Assembly (NCBI GenBank): GCA_964571855.1
Contig: CAZNDO010000045.1
Location: 1 to 7,547, forward strand
Reading direction: 5' to 3'
Length of the DNA stretch: 7,547 nt
From: CAYYFX01 sp964571855
GTDB lineage: Bacteria > ARS69
Position 1 is the first letter of the stretch; every line of letters starts with the position of its first letter. A program made the position numbers and the translations under genes. Of this stretch, positions 1 to 6,885 are shown piece by piece. Below the pieces are notes generated by a model. It was not told the DNA's origin and did not search any database. It saw nothing but the letters and a program-made list of their open reading frames with translations.

Positions 1-455
<455 letters not shown>

Positions 456-565
456 TTTCATCTCGAGCCGCTACGCACGAGGCGTAACGACAAAAAGACC
501 CGTGCCGTCCGACCCCCGAGGGGATCGTCGGCCCACGGATATCAGGAATCGTAGTCCGACCATCA

Positions 566-630
566 CCCCGAAGGGCTGCTCCGCGGCGCCTCCTTGCGGA
601 GCCGCACCCCTTGCGGGGCCCCTTGCGGGG
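566..630 (-). repeat. Array of small tetraloop hairpins in the rRNA leader
   Basis: On the minus strand, two identical 12-nt units CCCCGCAAGGGG abut at 630-619 and 618-607. Each is a 4-bp stem closing a GCAA (GNRA) loop. A third unit, CTCCGCAAGGAG, follows at 601-590. A fourth hairpin with a UUCG-type loop (CCC-TTCG-GGG) sits at 575-566. The hairpin content is read directly from the sequence. Any function, such as transcript stability, ribosomal protein or Nus-factor binding, or spacing for antitermination, is speculation. The two identical units could also be a simple slippage duplication. Confidence 0.75.
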
Positions 631-682
631 ACGTGGAACGGATGGCCGGGCCCGCCCGAATTCCTCGTTCAGGACGGTGTAC

Positions 683-703
683 ATCTCTCGATTTTCGAAG
701 ACC
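683..703 (-). promoter_or_regulatory. boxA-like antitermination element in rRNA leader
   Basis: The minus strand reads GGTCTTCGAAAATCGAGAG starting at 703, about 25 nt after the predicted rRNA transcription start. It resembles the conserved TTCTTTGAAAACTGAA-type leader motif found before 16S genes in many phyla, which overlaps the NusB/NusE-binding boxA. Position and orientation fit. The match is imperfect and I have no alignment, so this is a tentative call. Confidence 0.35.
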
Positions 704-735
704 GTGCGCCGAATTTCCGGATCAGCGCGGACGGG

Positions 736-764
736 AATCTAGCAGCGGCCGGGGGCCGAGTCAA
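736..764 (-). promoter_or_regulatory. rRNA operon promoter (sigma70/RpoD type)
   Basis: On the minus strand the -35 hexamer TTGACT (764-759) and the -10 hexamer TAGATT (741-736) are separated by exactly 17 nt. Each matches the consensus at five of six bases. The predicted start is near 728. The discriminator after the -10 is GC-rich (CCCGTCC), which in E. coli rRNA promoters goes with ppGpp-dependent stringent control. Upstream of the -35, A-tracts at 783-780 and 795-789 resemble UP-element material for the RNA polymerase alpha subunit. This is the only good promoter between tyrS and 16S, so it most likely drives the rRNA operon. Stringent control is inferred from analogy. Confidence 0.8.
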
Positions 765-839
765 CACCCCGGAGCCGGGTTTTCGAGATTTTTTTGCGGA
801 GCCCCCAAGTCGCTTCGCATCAAGCGGTTAGAAGGCCAC

Positions 840-885
840 TCCTGCCGCCCCGGCGCCGTCCGGGGCTCGAAAAAGACGGGCAGGA
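840..885 (-). terminator. Two-tier inverted repeat downstream of tyrS, possible terminator
   Basis: An outer 7-bp inverted repeat (TCCTGCC at 840-846 with GGCAGGA at 879-885) encloses an inner 7-bp GC hairpin (GCCCCGG at 847-853 with CCGGGGC at 860-866). On the minus strand it begins about 25 nt after the tyrS stop, so it sits where a tyrS terminator is expected, upstream of the rRNA promoter. There is no U-tract after it on the minus strand (only CTTCT), and a five-T run lies inside the structure instead. It may end tyrS transcription without a classic tail, or act as an mRNA 3' stabiliser. A smaller inverted repeat (CGCTT/AAGCG at 811-826) lies nearer the promoter. Confidence 0.45.
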
Positions 886-909
886 TCCACCACGATTGCC
901 AACAGGACG

Positions 910-2163
910 TCACTTCCCGCCCTGGCCCCCGTCGCCCGGGGCCACCACGACGCGCGCGAATCGCCGCTTCCCGACCCGTACCCGGTACGCGGACCCCGGC
1001 CTCCCGCCGAGCTCCGTCTCCGCAGCCGTCACCTTCTCCCCGTCCACGAGCACGCCCCCGGACTCGATCAGCCGGCGCGCCTCGCTGGTGGACGGCGCCA
1101 GCCCCGCCTCCCGCAGGAGCCGGGGGAGCCACAGCGTCTCCCCCCAGGAGGCCACGCGGACCTCGGGGATCTCGTCCGGCTCCTCCTTGCGACGAACCAC
1201 GCGGTCGAAGTGGGCGCGCGCCGCCTCCGCGGCCGCGTCCCCGTGGAAGCGGGCCACGAGGTGCCCCGCCAGGTCCGCCTTCCATGCCATGGGATCCCGC
1301 CGCTCCGCGAGCGCCCGCGCCGCCTCCGCCTTCCGCTCCGCACTCCAGCCGGCCAGGCGCTCCACATACACGGGCGTCAACTCGTCCGGGATGGACATGA
1401 GCTTCCCGTACATCTCCTCGGGCGCCTCCGCGATGCCCACGTAGTTCCCGAGCGATTTCGACATCCGGCGGACGCCGTCCACGCCCGGCAGCACCGGGAA
1501 CGTGAGCGCCACCTGCGGCTCCTGCCCGTGGTCCCGCTGCAGGGAACGCGCCGCCAGCAGGTTGAACGTCTGCTCGGTGGCGCCGATCTCCACATCGGCC
1601 CGGATCACCACGGAGTCGTACCCCTGCATGAGCGGGTACAGGAACTCGTGCAGCCCGATCGGCACGTTCTCGCGGAAGCGCTTGTCGAAGTCCTCGCGCT
1701 CCAGCATCTGCGCCACCGTGAACCGCCCCGTGAGTTCCAGCACCTCGGCGAACGTCATCTTCGCGAACCACTCGCCGTTGAAGCGGACCTCCGTCCCCTG
1801 GCGCGCGAGTACCTTGAAGAACTGGTCCTGGTACGTGCGGGCATGCTCCAGGATGGTGTCCCGCGAGAGCCGCGGCCGCGTGGCGCTGCGCCCGGACGGA
1901 TCCCCCACCAGGGCCGTGTAGTCGCCCACGATCAGGACGATCACGTGCCCGAGTTCCTGGAAGCGGCGCAGGATCTCCAGCCCCACCGTGTGGCCGAGAT
2001 GGATGTCCGGCGCCGTCGGGTCGAAGCCCTGCTTCACCCGCAGGGGTTGCCCCGTGGCGCGCGAGCGCTCCAGCTTCGCCCGGAGCTCCTCCTCCGAGTA
2101 GATCCCCTCGAGCCCGGGGCGGAGGATCTCCATCTGCTCGTCGACGGTCCGGAATCGCGGCAT
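910..2163 (-). CDS. tyrS: Tyrosyl-tRNA synthetase
   Basis: Class I aminoacyl-tRNA synthetase that activates tyrosine with ATP and charges tRNA-Tyr in the cytoplasm. The 417-residue product has the usual bacterial length. The Rossmann fold carries the HIGH motif as HLGH (residues 55-58), just after KQGFDPTAPDIHLGH. The segment YPLMQGYDS (176-184) and GATEQTFN (194-201) match the tyrosine-binding part of the family, and RMSKS (233-237) is the KMSKS ATP loop. The C-terminal 70 residues (LLREAGLAPSTSEARRLI onward, about 349-408) form an S4 RNA-binding domain, so the protein looks complete. The start at 2163 has a GAGGTG Shine-Dalgarno at 2174-2169, 5 nt away. The layout is closer to the TyrZ/Thermus-like TyrRS subgroup than to E. 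coli TyrRS, judged by motif wording only. It is divergent from the M14 peptidase gene and points toward the rRNA operon. No T-box-like leader was seen upstream. Confidence 0.96.
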   Translation of the reverse strand: MPRFRTVDEQMEILRPGLEGIYSEEELRAKLERSRATGQPLRVKQGFDPTAPDIHLGHTVGLEILRRFQELGHVIVLIVGDYTALVGDPSGRSATRPRLSRDTILEHARTYQDQFFKVLARQGTEVRFNGEWFAKMTFAEVLELTGRFTVAQMLEREDFDKRFRENVPIGLHEFLYPLMQGYDSVVIRADVEIGATEQTFNLLAARSLQRDHGQEPQVALTFPVLPGVDGVRRMSKSLGNYVGIAEAPEEMYGKLMSIPDELTPVYVERLAGWSAERKAEAARALAERRDPMAWKADLAGHLVARFHGDAAAEAARAHFDRVVRRKEEPDEIPEVRVASWGETLWLPRLLREAGLAPSTSEARRLIESGGVLVDGEKVTAAETELGGRPGSAYRVRVGKRRFARVVVAPGDGGQGGK

Positions 2164-2380
2164 CGGCGCACCTCGGAGGACGGATCGACGATGGTATCCG
2201 CTCGCCGCGCCCGCGACGAGGGCTTCGTCGCAGGCGCGCCCGCCCGCCGCCCCGCTCCGGGTCGCGCCTCGCGCCCGACGCCCGGCGGGCCGCGCGTTTG
2301 ACCGGCGGCAGCTCCGCGTCCTACGATCGGTCCAGCGTCCCGCCCCCGGGCGTGGCCCTCCTCAACTCCGGGAGTCCCGC
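2164..2380. other. Divergent intergenic region between tyrS and the M14 peptidase gene
   Basis: These 217 nt separate two divergent genes. The rightward promoter at 2298-2327 is the only convincing one. For tyrS, a weak -10-like GATACC (minus strand, 2198-2193) has no recognisable -35, so the tyrS promoter is not resolved. A perfect 7-bp inverted repeat (GCGACGA at 2213-2219 with TCGTCGC at 2225-2231) could be an operator or a small hairpin. The rest is very GC-rich, with no open frame that looks coding. Confidence 0.5.
2298..2327 (+). promoter_or_regulatory. Candidate promoter for the M14 carboxypeptidase gene
   Basis: TTGACC at 2298-2303 and TACGAT at 2322-2327 are separated by 18 nt, giving a reasonable sigma70-type promoter with a predicted start near 2334. 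That would leave a leader of about 47 nt ending in GGGAG (2370-2374), 6 nt before ATG 2381. In such GC-rich DNA, an AT-bearing pair of hexamers at this spacing is noteworthy but not proof. Confidence 0.5.
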
Positions 2381-4633
2381 ATGTTCCGCAACCCCGCCCT
2401 GCTGCTGGGCAGCCTGCTCCTGGCATGGCTCCCCGCCGCCGCCACCGCCGAGATCGCGCTCGTCCGGGCGCATGTCACCTTCCCGGACAAGGCCCACAGG
2501 AGCCGGGCGCTCGCCGAGGGGCTGGACCTGGAGAGGGTCCGCGGCCTCGAGGCCGACGCCTACGTCACGCCCGCCCGGCTGGAAGGACTGCGCGCCGACG
2601 GCTGCGCCGTGGAGGTGCTCGCCGAGTACCCGGCCCCGGGGCCGGAGCGCTCCGTGGCCGCCACGCCCGAGTTCCTCCCGCAGTACTACACCTACGCCGA
2701 GGCGGTCGCGAAGCTGAACGCGCTGGCGTCCGCCCACCCGTCGCTCACGAGCCTGGAGAACCTCGGATCGAGCATCGAGGGGCGATCCATCCTGGCCTTG
2801 AAGATCTCCGACAACGCGGCGGTGGACGAGGACGAGCCCGAGGTCCTGGTGATGGGCTGCCACCACTCCCGCGAGGCGATCTCCGTGATCGTCCCGCTGG
2901 CGCTGGCGGACAGCCTGCTGGCGAACTACGGCTCGAACCCGCAGTTCACGCAGTGGGTGGACGAGCGCGAGATCTGGGTCCTCCCCGTGGTGAACCCGGA
3001 CGGGCTCGTGCACTGCGAGAACGTCTACTACTTCTGGCGCAAGAACCGGCGCGGCGGCTACGGCGTGGACCTGAACCGGAACTATGCCTACGAGTGGGCG
3101 CACGACAACGTCGGCTCCAGCGGGAGCACGAGCAACGACACCTACCGCGGCGCCTCGCCGGCCTCCGAGCCCGAGGTGCAGGCCATCCAGTCCTTCGTGG
3201 ACTCGCGGCAGTTCGTCTTCAGCCTGTCCTTCCACAGCTACGGCGACTGGCTGCTCTGGGGCCCGGGGTACAAGCCGGGGCTCACCGAGGACGAGGACGT
3301 CTTCCGCGGGTACGGCGACCTCGTGGCGCCGGTGAACGGGTTCGAGCCCGGCAACCCTGCGTCCTCCACGATCTACTCCACGAACGGCAGCTCGGACGAC
3401 TGGCTGTACAACGCGCTCTCGCACGCGAAGGTGTTCGCGATGACCCCGGAGGTCGGGACGAGCGGGTTCAATCCGCCGGCGGCGGAGATCCCCGCGCTCA
3501 CGATCGACGGCCTCGCCTGCATCTGGCCGGCGCTGGAGCACGCGGACCGTCCCACGCGCCTCGCTCCGCCGGGACCGCCCGCGCTGGACACCCTGCCGGT
3601 GGACGGCGACGGCGCGTACGACGTCGCGTGGACCGCGCCCGCGATCGCCGACACGGAGCCGGTGACCTACGAGCTGGTCGAGAAAACGGGCCCCGTGGTC
3701 CTCACCGACGGGTTCGAGTCCGGCGCCGGGAACTTCGTGACCGGCGGCTTCGCCACGTCCACCGTCCGGAAGTACGCCGGCTCGTTCAGCCTCTTCTCCG
3801 GCAGCGGGAACGCCGTGGACCGGATCTGCTGGTCGAAGGAGACGTACACCGTCCAGCCGGGGGACTCCTTCACGTTCCGCGCGTGGTGGGATCTGGAGTC
3901 CGCGTGGGACTACTGGTATGTCGTGCTGTCCACGGACGGCGGGCGGTCCTTCGTCCCGCTGCCGGGCAGCTTCACGACGATGTCGGACCCGAACAGCCGC
4001 AACGCCGACAACGGCATCACCGGCACCAGCTCCGGGGTCTTCCAGGCCATGAGCTTCAGCCTGGCCGCGTGGGAAGGGCAGGCCGTCCGGCTGGGCTTCC
4101 GGTTCAACGCGGACGAGGCCGTGACCAGCGCCGGCGTGTACGTGGACGAGGTCGCGCCGGTGCGGGCGTTCACCACGTCCACCACGCTCTCCTCCGCCGT
4201 GTCGGGCACGTCGTTCGCGGTCGCGGGCCGCGGCGATGGCGTGTACCACTACGCGGTCCGCGGCCTCGACGCCGAGGGCGACTGGGGCTACTGGTCCGAC
4301 GACGTGCCGGTGACCGTGGACCTCGCCACCGGCGTCGAGATCGCCGGGGCGGCGCCCGCGTTCCGCCTGGCGGCCGCGGCGCCCACGCCGTTCGTCGACC
4401 GCACGGAGCTCCGGTTCTCCCTCGCCGCCCGCGGCGAGCATTCCCTGACCGTGTACGACGTGGGCGGGCGCCGGGTGCGCCGCCTCGCGCAGGGCATCGC
4501 GGAGGCCGGACCGCATGCGGTGGTCTGGGACGGTCGCGACGACGAGGGCCGCGTGGTCCCGGCCGGCGTGTACTTCCTCGCGCTGCGCTCGGAGCGCGGG
4601 GAGCTCCGGCAGCGGACGGTGCGCCTGAACTGA
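2381..4633 (+). CDS. Exported M14-family zinc carboxypeptidase with nested jelly-roll/FN3 region and C-terminal FlgD-like Ig domain
   Basis: A secreted metallopeptidase of 750 residues. Residues 1-23 form a signal peptide (hydrophobic LLLGSLLLAWLPAA, cleavage near ATA-E). About 24-95 look like a propeptide. The M14 catalytic domain spans about 100-388: zinc ligands H162 and E165 in HSRE, then H285 in SFHSYG; substrate-binding N232-R233 in DLNRNY; and general base E357 in TPEVG. All key M14 residues are therefore present and the enzyme should be active, removing C-terminal residues from peptides. Next come FN3-like strands (about 398-436), a MAM or immune-inhibitor-A-like jelly-roll (about 437-598, beginning DGFESGAGNF), further FN3-like strands (about 599-648), and a FlgD-like Ig domain (about 672-750, with VYDVGGR, VWDGRDDEG and VPAGVYF), typical of surface or sorting C-termini in FCB-type bacteria. 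ATG 2381 has GGGAG 6 nt upstream. Substrate is unknown; nutritional proteolysis is more likely than peptidoglycan trimming, since family members with these extra domains are usually extracellular. Confidence 0.9.
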   Translation: MFRNPALLLGSLLLAWLPAAATAEIALVRAHVTFPDKAHRSRALAEGLDLERVRGLEADAYVTPARLEGLRADGCAVEVLAEYPAPGPERSVAATPEFLPQYYTYAEAVAKLNALASAHPSLTSLENLGSSIEGRSILALKISDNAAVDEDEPEVLVMGCHHSREAISVIVPLALADSLLANYGSNPQFTQWVDEREIWVLPVVNPDGLVHCENVYYFWRKNRRGGYGVDLNRNYAYEWAHDNVGSSGSTSNDTYRGASPASEPEVQAIQSFVDSRQFVFSLSFHSYGDWLLWGPGYKPGLTEDEDVFRGYGDLVAPVNGFEPGNPASSTIYSTNGSSDDWLYNALSHAKVFAMTPEVGTSGFNPPAAEIPALTIDGLACIWPALEHADRPTRLAPPGPPALDTLPVDGDGAYDVAWTAPAIADTEPVTYELVEKTGPVVLTDGFESGAGNFVTGGFATSTVRKYAGSFSLFSGSGNAVDRICWSKETYTVQPGDSFTFRAWWDLESAWDYWYVVLSTDGGRSFVPLPGSFTTMSDPNSRNADNGITGTSSGVFQAMSFSLAAWEGQAVRLGFRFNADEAVTSAGVYVDEVAPVRAFTTSTTLSSAVSGTSFAVAGRGDGVYHYAVRGLDAEGDWGYWSDDVPVTVDLATGVEIAGAAPAFRLAAAAPTPFVDRTELRFSLAARGEHSLTVYDVGGRRVRRLAQGIAEAGPHAVVWDGRDDEGRVVPAGVYFLALRSERGELRQRTVRLN

Positions 4634-4653
4634 CGCGCCGGACGGCGCAGGGA

Positions 4654-4688
4654 CCCCGGGATCCTCCCCCTCGGGGGGGATCCCGGGG
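4654..4688 (+). terminator. Strong intergenic hairpin after the M14 gene
   Basis: An 11-bp perfect stem (CCCCGGGATCC at 4654-4664 with GGATCCCGGGG at 4678-4688) continues, past one unpaired T at 4665, into a further 4 bp (CCCC/GGGG) closed by a CTCG loop. It starts 21 nt after the peptidase stop. No U-tract follows on either strand, so it is not a canonical intrinsic terminator. It could be a U-less terminator, a 3' stabiliser, or part of a control element for the PBP gene that starts 35 nt later. Confidence 0.55.
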
Positions 4689-4722
4689 GCGGTGGTCGGG
4701 TTGTAGGCGGCGGAGGGATCCC

Positions 4723-6858
4723 TTGGGACGACAGGGTTCGGGCGGCACCCCGCCGCTGCGCGGCACGCGGCTGATCCAGACGTGGCTCGCGCTGACCGTG
4801 GGCTTCGTGGGGCTCGCCGCCGGCGGCTTCGTGGCCGCGCTGTTGCGCTTCCAGGACGAACTCCCGTCCACGGCGCATCTCGAGAAGATCGAGATGCCTT
4901 CCAACACGCGCATCTTCGACCGCAACGGCACGCCGCTCGGCGACCTGTTCGCGGAGGACCGCCTCCCCGTGCGCCTCCTGGACGTGCCGCCGGCGCTGGT
5001 GAACGCCGTGATCGCCACGGAGGATCGCGGCTTCTTCGAGCACTGGGGCATCCAGCCCACGGGGCTCCTGCGCGCCGTGTTCGCGAACCTCCGGCGCGGC
5101 CGCGTCTCCGAGGGCGGCAGCACGATCACGCAGCAGCTCGCGCGGAACCTGTTCCTCACGCACGAGCGCACGGTCACGCGCAAGATCAAGGAGGCGCTGC
5201 TCACCATCCGTCTCGAGCGGATCTACTCGAAGGACGAGATCCTCGGGATGTACTTCAACCACATCTACTACGGCAACGGCGCGTACGGCGTGCGGTCCGC
5301 GGCGCGCGAGTACTTCGACAAGGATCTCCGCGATCTCTCCCTCGCCGAATGCGCATTCCTCGCCGGCATCCCCGCGAACCCCACGTACTTCGACCCGCGG
5401 CGCCGCCCGGAGAACACGAAGCGGCGGCAGGAGCTCGTGCTCGCCAGCATGGCGGAGGTCGGCACGCTCGATCGCGCGGCGGCGGAGGCCGCGGCGGCGG
5501 AGCCGCTGACCCTCGTGCCGCGCGAGGGGCCGTCCATGCGCGCCCCCTACTTCGTGGAGGAGGTGCGCCAGGAGCTCGTGGCGCGCTACGGCGCCGAGAA
5601 GCTGTACGAGGACGGCCTGCAGGTCACGACCACGCTGGACTGGGACATCCAGGAGCGCGCCGAGGCCGAGCTGGAGAAGCACCTGCGGTGGCTGGAGCGC
5701 GTGAACCGCTACGATGTCGTGCGGGACTCGTCCTGGACGCCGCCGGAGAAGCCGTTCGTGACCTCGCCGTACCTGCAGGGGGCGCTGGTGATGCTGGACA
5801 CCGCCACCGGCGAAGTCGTCGCGATGGTCGGCGGGCGCAGCTACTGGGAGAGCAAGTTCAACCGCGCGGTGCAGGCGCGGCGGCAGCCGGGCAGCGCCTT
5901 CAAGCCCTTCGTGTACACGGCCGCGATCGAGCGCGGCATCGGGCCGTCCACGATCCTGCTGGACGAGCCGCTCGTCGTGCCGATGCCGAACGGGAAGGAC
6001 TACAAGCCGGAGAACACGAAGCGCGACTTCAAGGGACCGGTCACCATGCGGACGGCGCTGTCGAGGTCCATCAACGTGCCCGCGGTGCGCCTCATCCTCA
6101 TGGTCGGGCCGCCGGCGGCGGTGGACGTCGCGCGGCGCTGCGGGATCTCGGGCACGCTGTACGCGTACCCCTCCACGGCGCTCGGCGCGTCCGAGGTGAC
6201 GCTGCTGGACCTCACCGCGGCCTACACCGTGTTCCCGAACCTGGGCGTGCTGCACCGGCCGTGGATGATCCGCGAGGTGCGGGACCGGGACGGCGCCGTG
6301 CTCGAGCGCGGGCGCCCCGGCAGCGAGGAGGTGCTGGCGGCCCCGGTGGCCTCGGTGATGTCGTCCCTCCTGGAGGACGTCATGGACAAGGGGACCGGCG
6401 TGTCCGCGCGCGCGCGCGGGCTGCGGTGCGCCGCCGGCGGCAAGACCGGCACCATGGACGACTACATGGACGCCGCCTTCGTGGGCTACACGTCCGTGTA
6501 CACGGCGGGCGTCTGGGTGGGCTTCGACGTCAAGAGGACCCTGGGGCGGGACATGACCGGCTCCGTGGCCGCGCTGCCCGTGTGGACCGAGGTCATGCTG
6601 GCGGCCCTGGACGGCAAAGACCCGCAGCCGTTCGAGATCCCCCCCGGCGTCACCTGGCGGCAGGTCTGCGCGGACTCCGGGGAGCTTGCCGTGGAGGACT
6701 GCCCGAACCCCTACCGCGAGGTCTTCGTGGCGGGACAGGCCCCTGTGGAGCTCTGCCCCATGCACCACCGCGGCCGGGCCCTGGACCCCTGGCGGGACGA
6801 CACGCTGTTCGAGGACCTGGACCGCCAGCAGCGCGACCGGGCGGACAGCGGGCCCTGA
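4723..6858 (+). CDS. Bifunctional penicillin-binding protein, class A (PBP1A type: GT51 glycosyltransferase plus transpeptidase)
   Basis: Inner-membrane peptidoglycan synthase that polymerises lipid II into glycan strands and cross-links the stem peptides in the periplasm. I place the start at TTG 4723, because GGAGG (4712-4716) precedes it by 6 nt and it yields a short cytoplasmic tail and one transmembrane segment (about 18-41). Product length is 711 residues. GT51 domain (about 75-245): catalytic E100 in EDRGFFEHWG, GGSTITQQLARNLF (131-144), and KIKEALLTIRLER followed by YFNHIYYGNGAYG. Transpeptidase (about 353-630): nucleophile S391 in SAFK (391-394), SIN (449-451) and KTGT (574-577). The linker between the domains is short, so the large OB-type insertion of E. 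coli PBP1A is absent. The C-terminal tail has cysteines at 649, 660 and 678 in a CADSG...DCPNP...CPMHH pattern that recurs in PBP1A proteins. A mrcA/ponA-type name would fit. No separate promoter is evident, so it may be cotranscribed with the peptidase. Confidence 0.95.
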   Translation: MGRQGSGGTPPLRGTRLIQTWLALTVGFVGLAAGGFVAALLRFQDELPSTAHLEKIEMPSNTRIFDRNGTPLGDLFAEDRLPVRLLDVPPALVNAVIATEDRGFFEHWGIQPTGLLRAVFANLRRGRVSEGGSTITQQLARNLFLTHERTVTRKIKEALLTIRLERIYSKDEILGMYFNHIYYGNGAYGVRSAAREYFDKDLRDLSLAECAFLAGIPANPTYFDPRRRPENTKRRQELVLASMAEVGTLDRAAAEAAAAEPLTLVPREGPSMRAPYFVEEVRQELVARYGAEKLYEDGLQVTTTLDWDIQERAEAELEKHLRWLERVNRYDVVRDSSWTPPEKPFVTSPYLQGALVMLDTATGEVVAMVGGRSYWESKFNRAVQARRQPGSAFKPFVYTAAIERGIGPSTILLDEPLVVPMPNGKDYKPENTKRDFKGPVTMRTALSRSINVPAVRLILMVGPPAAVDVARRCGISGTLYAYPSTALGASEVTLLDLTAAYTVFPNLGVLHRPWMIREVRDRDGAVLERGRPGSEEVLAAPVASVMSSLLEDVMDKGTGVSARARGLRCAAGGKTGTMDDYMDAAFVGYTSVYTAGVWVGFDVKRTLGRDMTGSVAALPVWTEVMLAALDGKDPQPFEIPPGVTWRQVCADSGELAVEDCPNPYREVFVAGQAPVELCPMHHRGRALDPWRDDTLFEDLDRQQRDRADSGP

Positions 6859-6885
6859 CGGGCGGTTCGGGCAGCCCAGGCGATC

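Larger units (their letters stand above)
456..728 (-). promoter_or_regulatory. rRNA operon leader (pre-16S 5' transcribed spacer)
   Basis: This stretch lies between the predicted transcription start near 728 and the mature 16S 5' end. It contains no credible coding frame. From 5' to 3' on the minus strand it holds a boxA-like element (703-683), a cluster of short perfect hairpins with GCAA and UUCG tetraloops (630-566), another GC hairpin (about 531-509), a short U-run (about 497-493) and then the 16S start. Leaders of this size usually carry antitermination signals and one strand of the RNase III processing stem. The pairing partner of that stem, beyond the 16S 3' end, is outside the window, so the stem cannot be shown here. 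Confidence 0.7.

Noticed and set aside
767..795. Plus-strand terminator-like element: CCCGGAGCCGGG stem followed by TTTT and then a seven-T run.
   Set aside because: No plus-strand gene lies upstream. The same bases form the A-tracts upstream of the minus-strand rRNA promoter, which explains the T-runs better.
801..885. Possible tRNA gene on the plus strand, because of GGGGCTCGAA resembling a T-arm and short stems upstream.
   Set aside because: No acceptor stem, D-arm or anticodon arm can be formed consistently, and the T-stem lacks its partner strand.
2181..2200. A tyrS promoter around GATACC on the minus strand.
   Set aside because: Only a partial -10 match, with no -35 hexamer at a suitable distance, so it was not listed as a promoter.
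2321..4516. Long antisense open frame (731 aa) opposite the M14 gene.
   Set aside because: Composition is rich in Arg, Val, Gly and His without recognisable motifs, and the opposite strand encodes a protein with a complete M14 active site. It is a GC-driven shadow.
2425..4722. The PBP reading frame stays open far upstream, overlapping the whole peptidase gene, which could suggest a 1477-aa fusion.
   Set aside because: The upstream part is low-complexity Arg/Gly/Pro sequence typical of an alternative frame in GC-rich DNA. The TTG at 4723 has a good Shine-Dalgarno and gives a normal PBP N-terminus with one membrane segment.
4288..6768. Long antisense open frame (826 aa) opposite the PBP gene.
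   Set aside because: No domain-like pattern, no convincing start region, and the sense strand has all GT51 and transpeptidase motifs.
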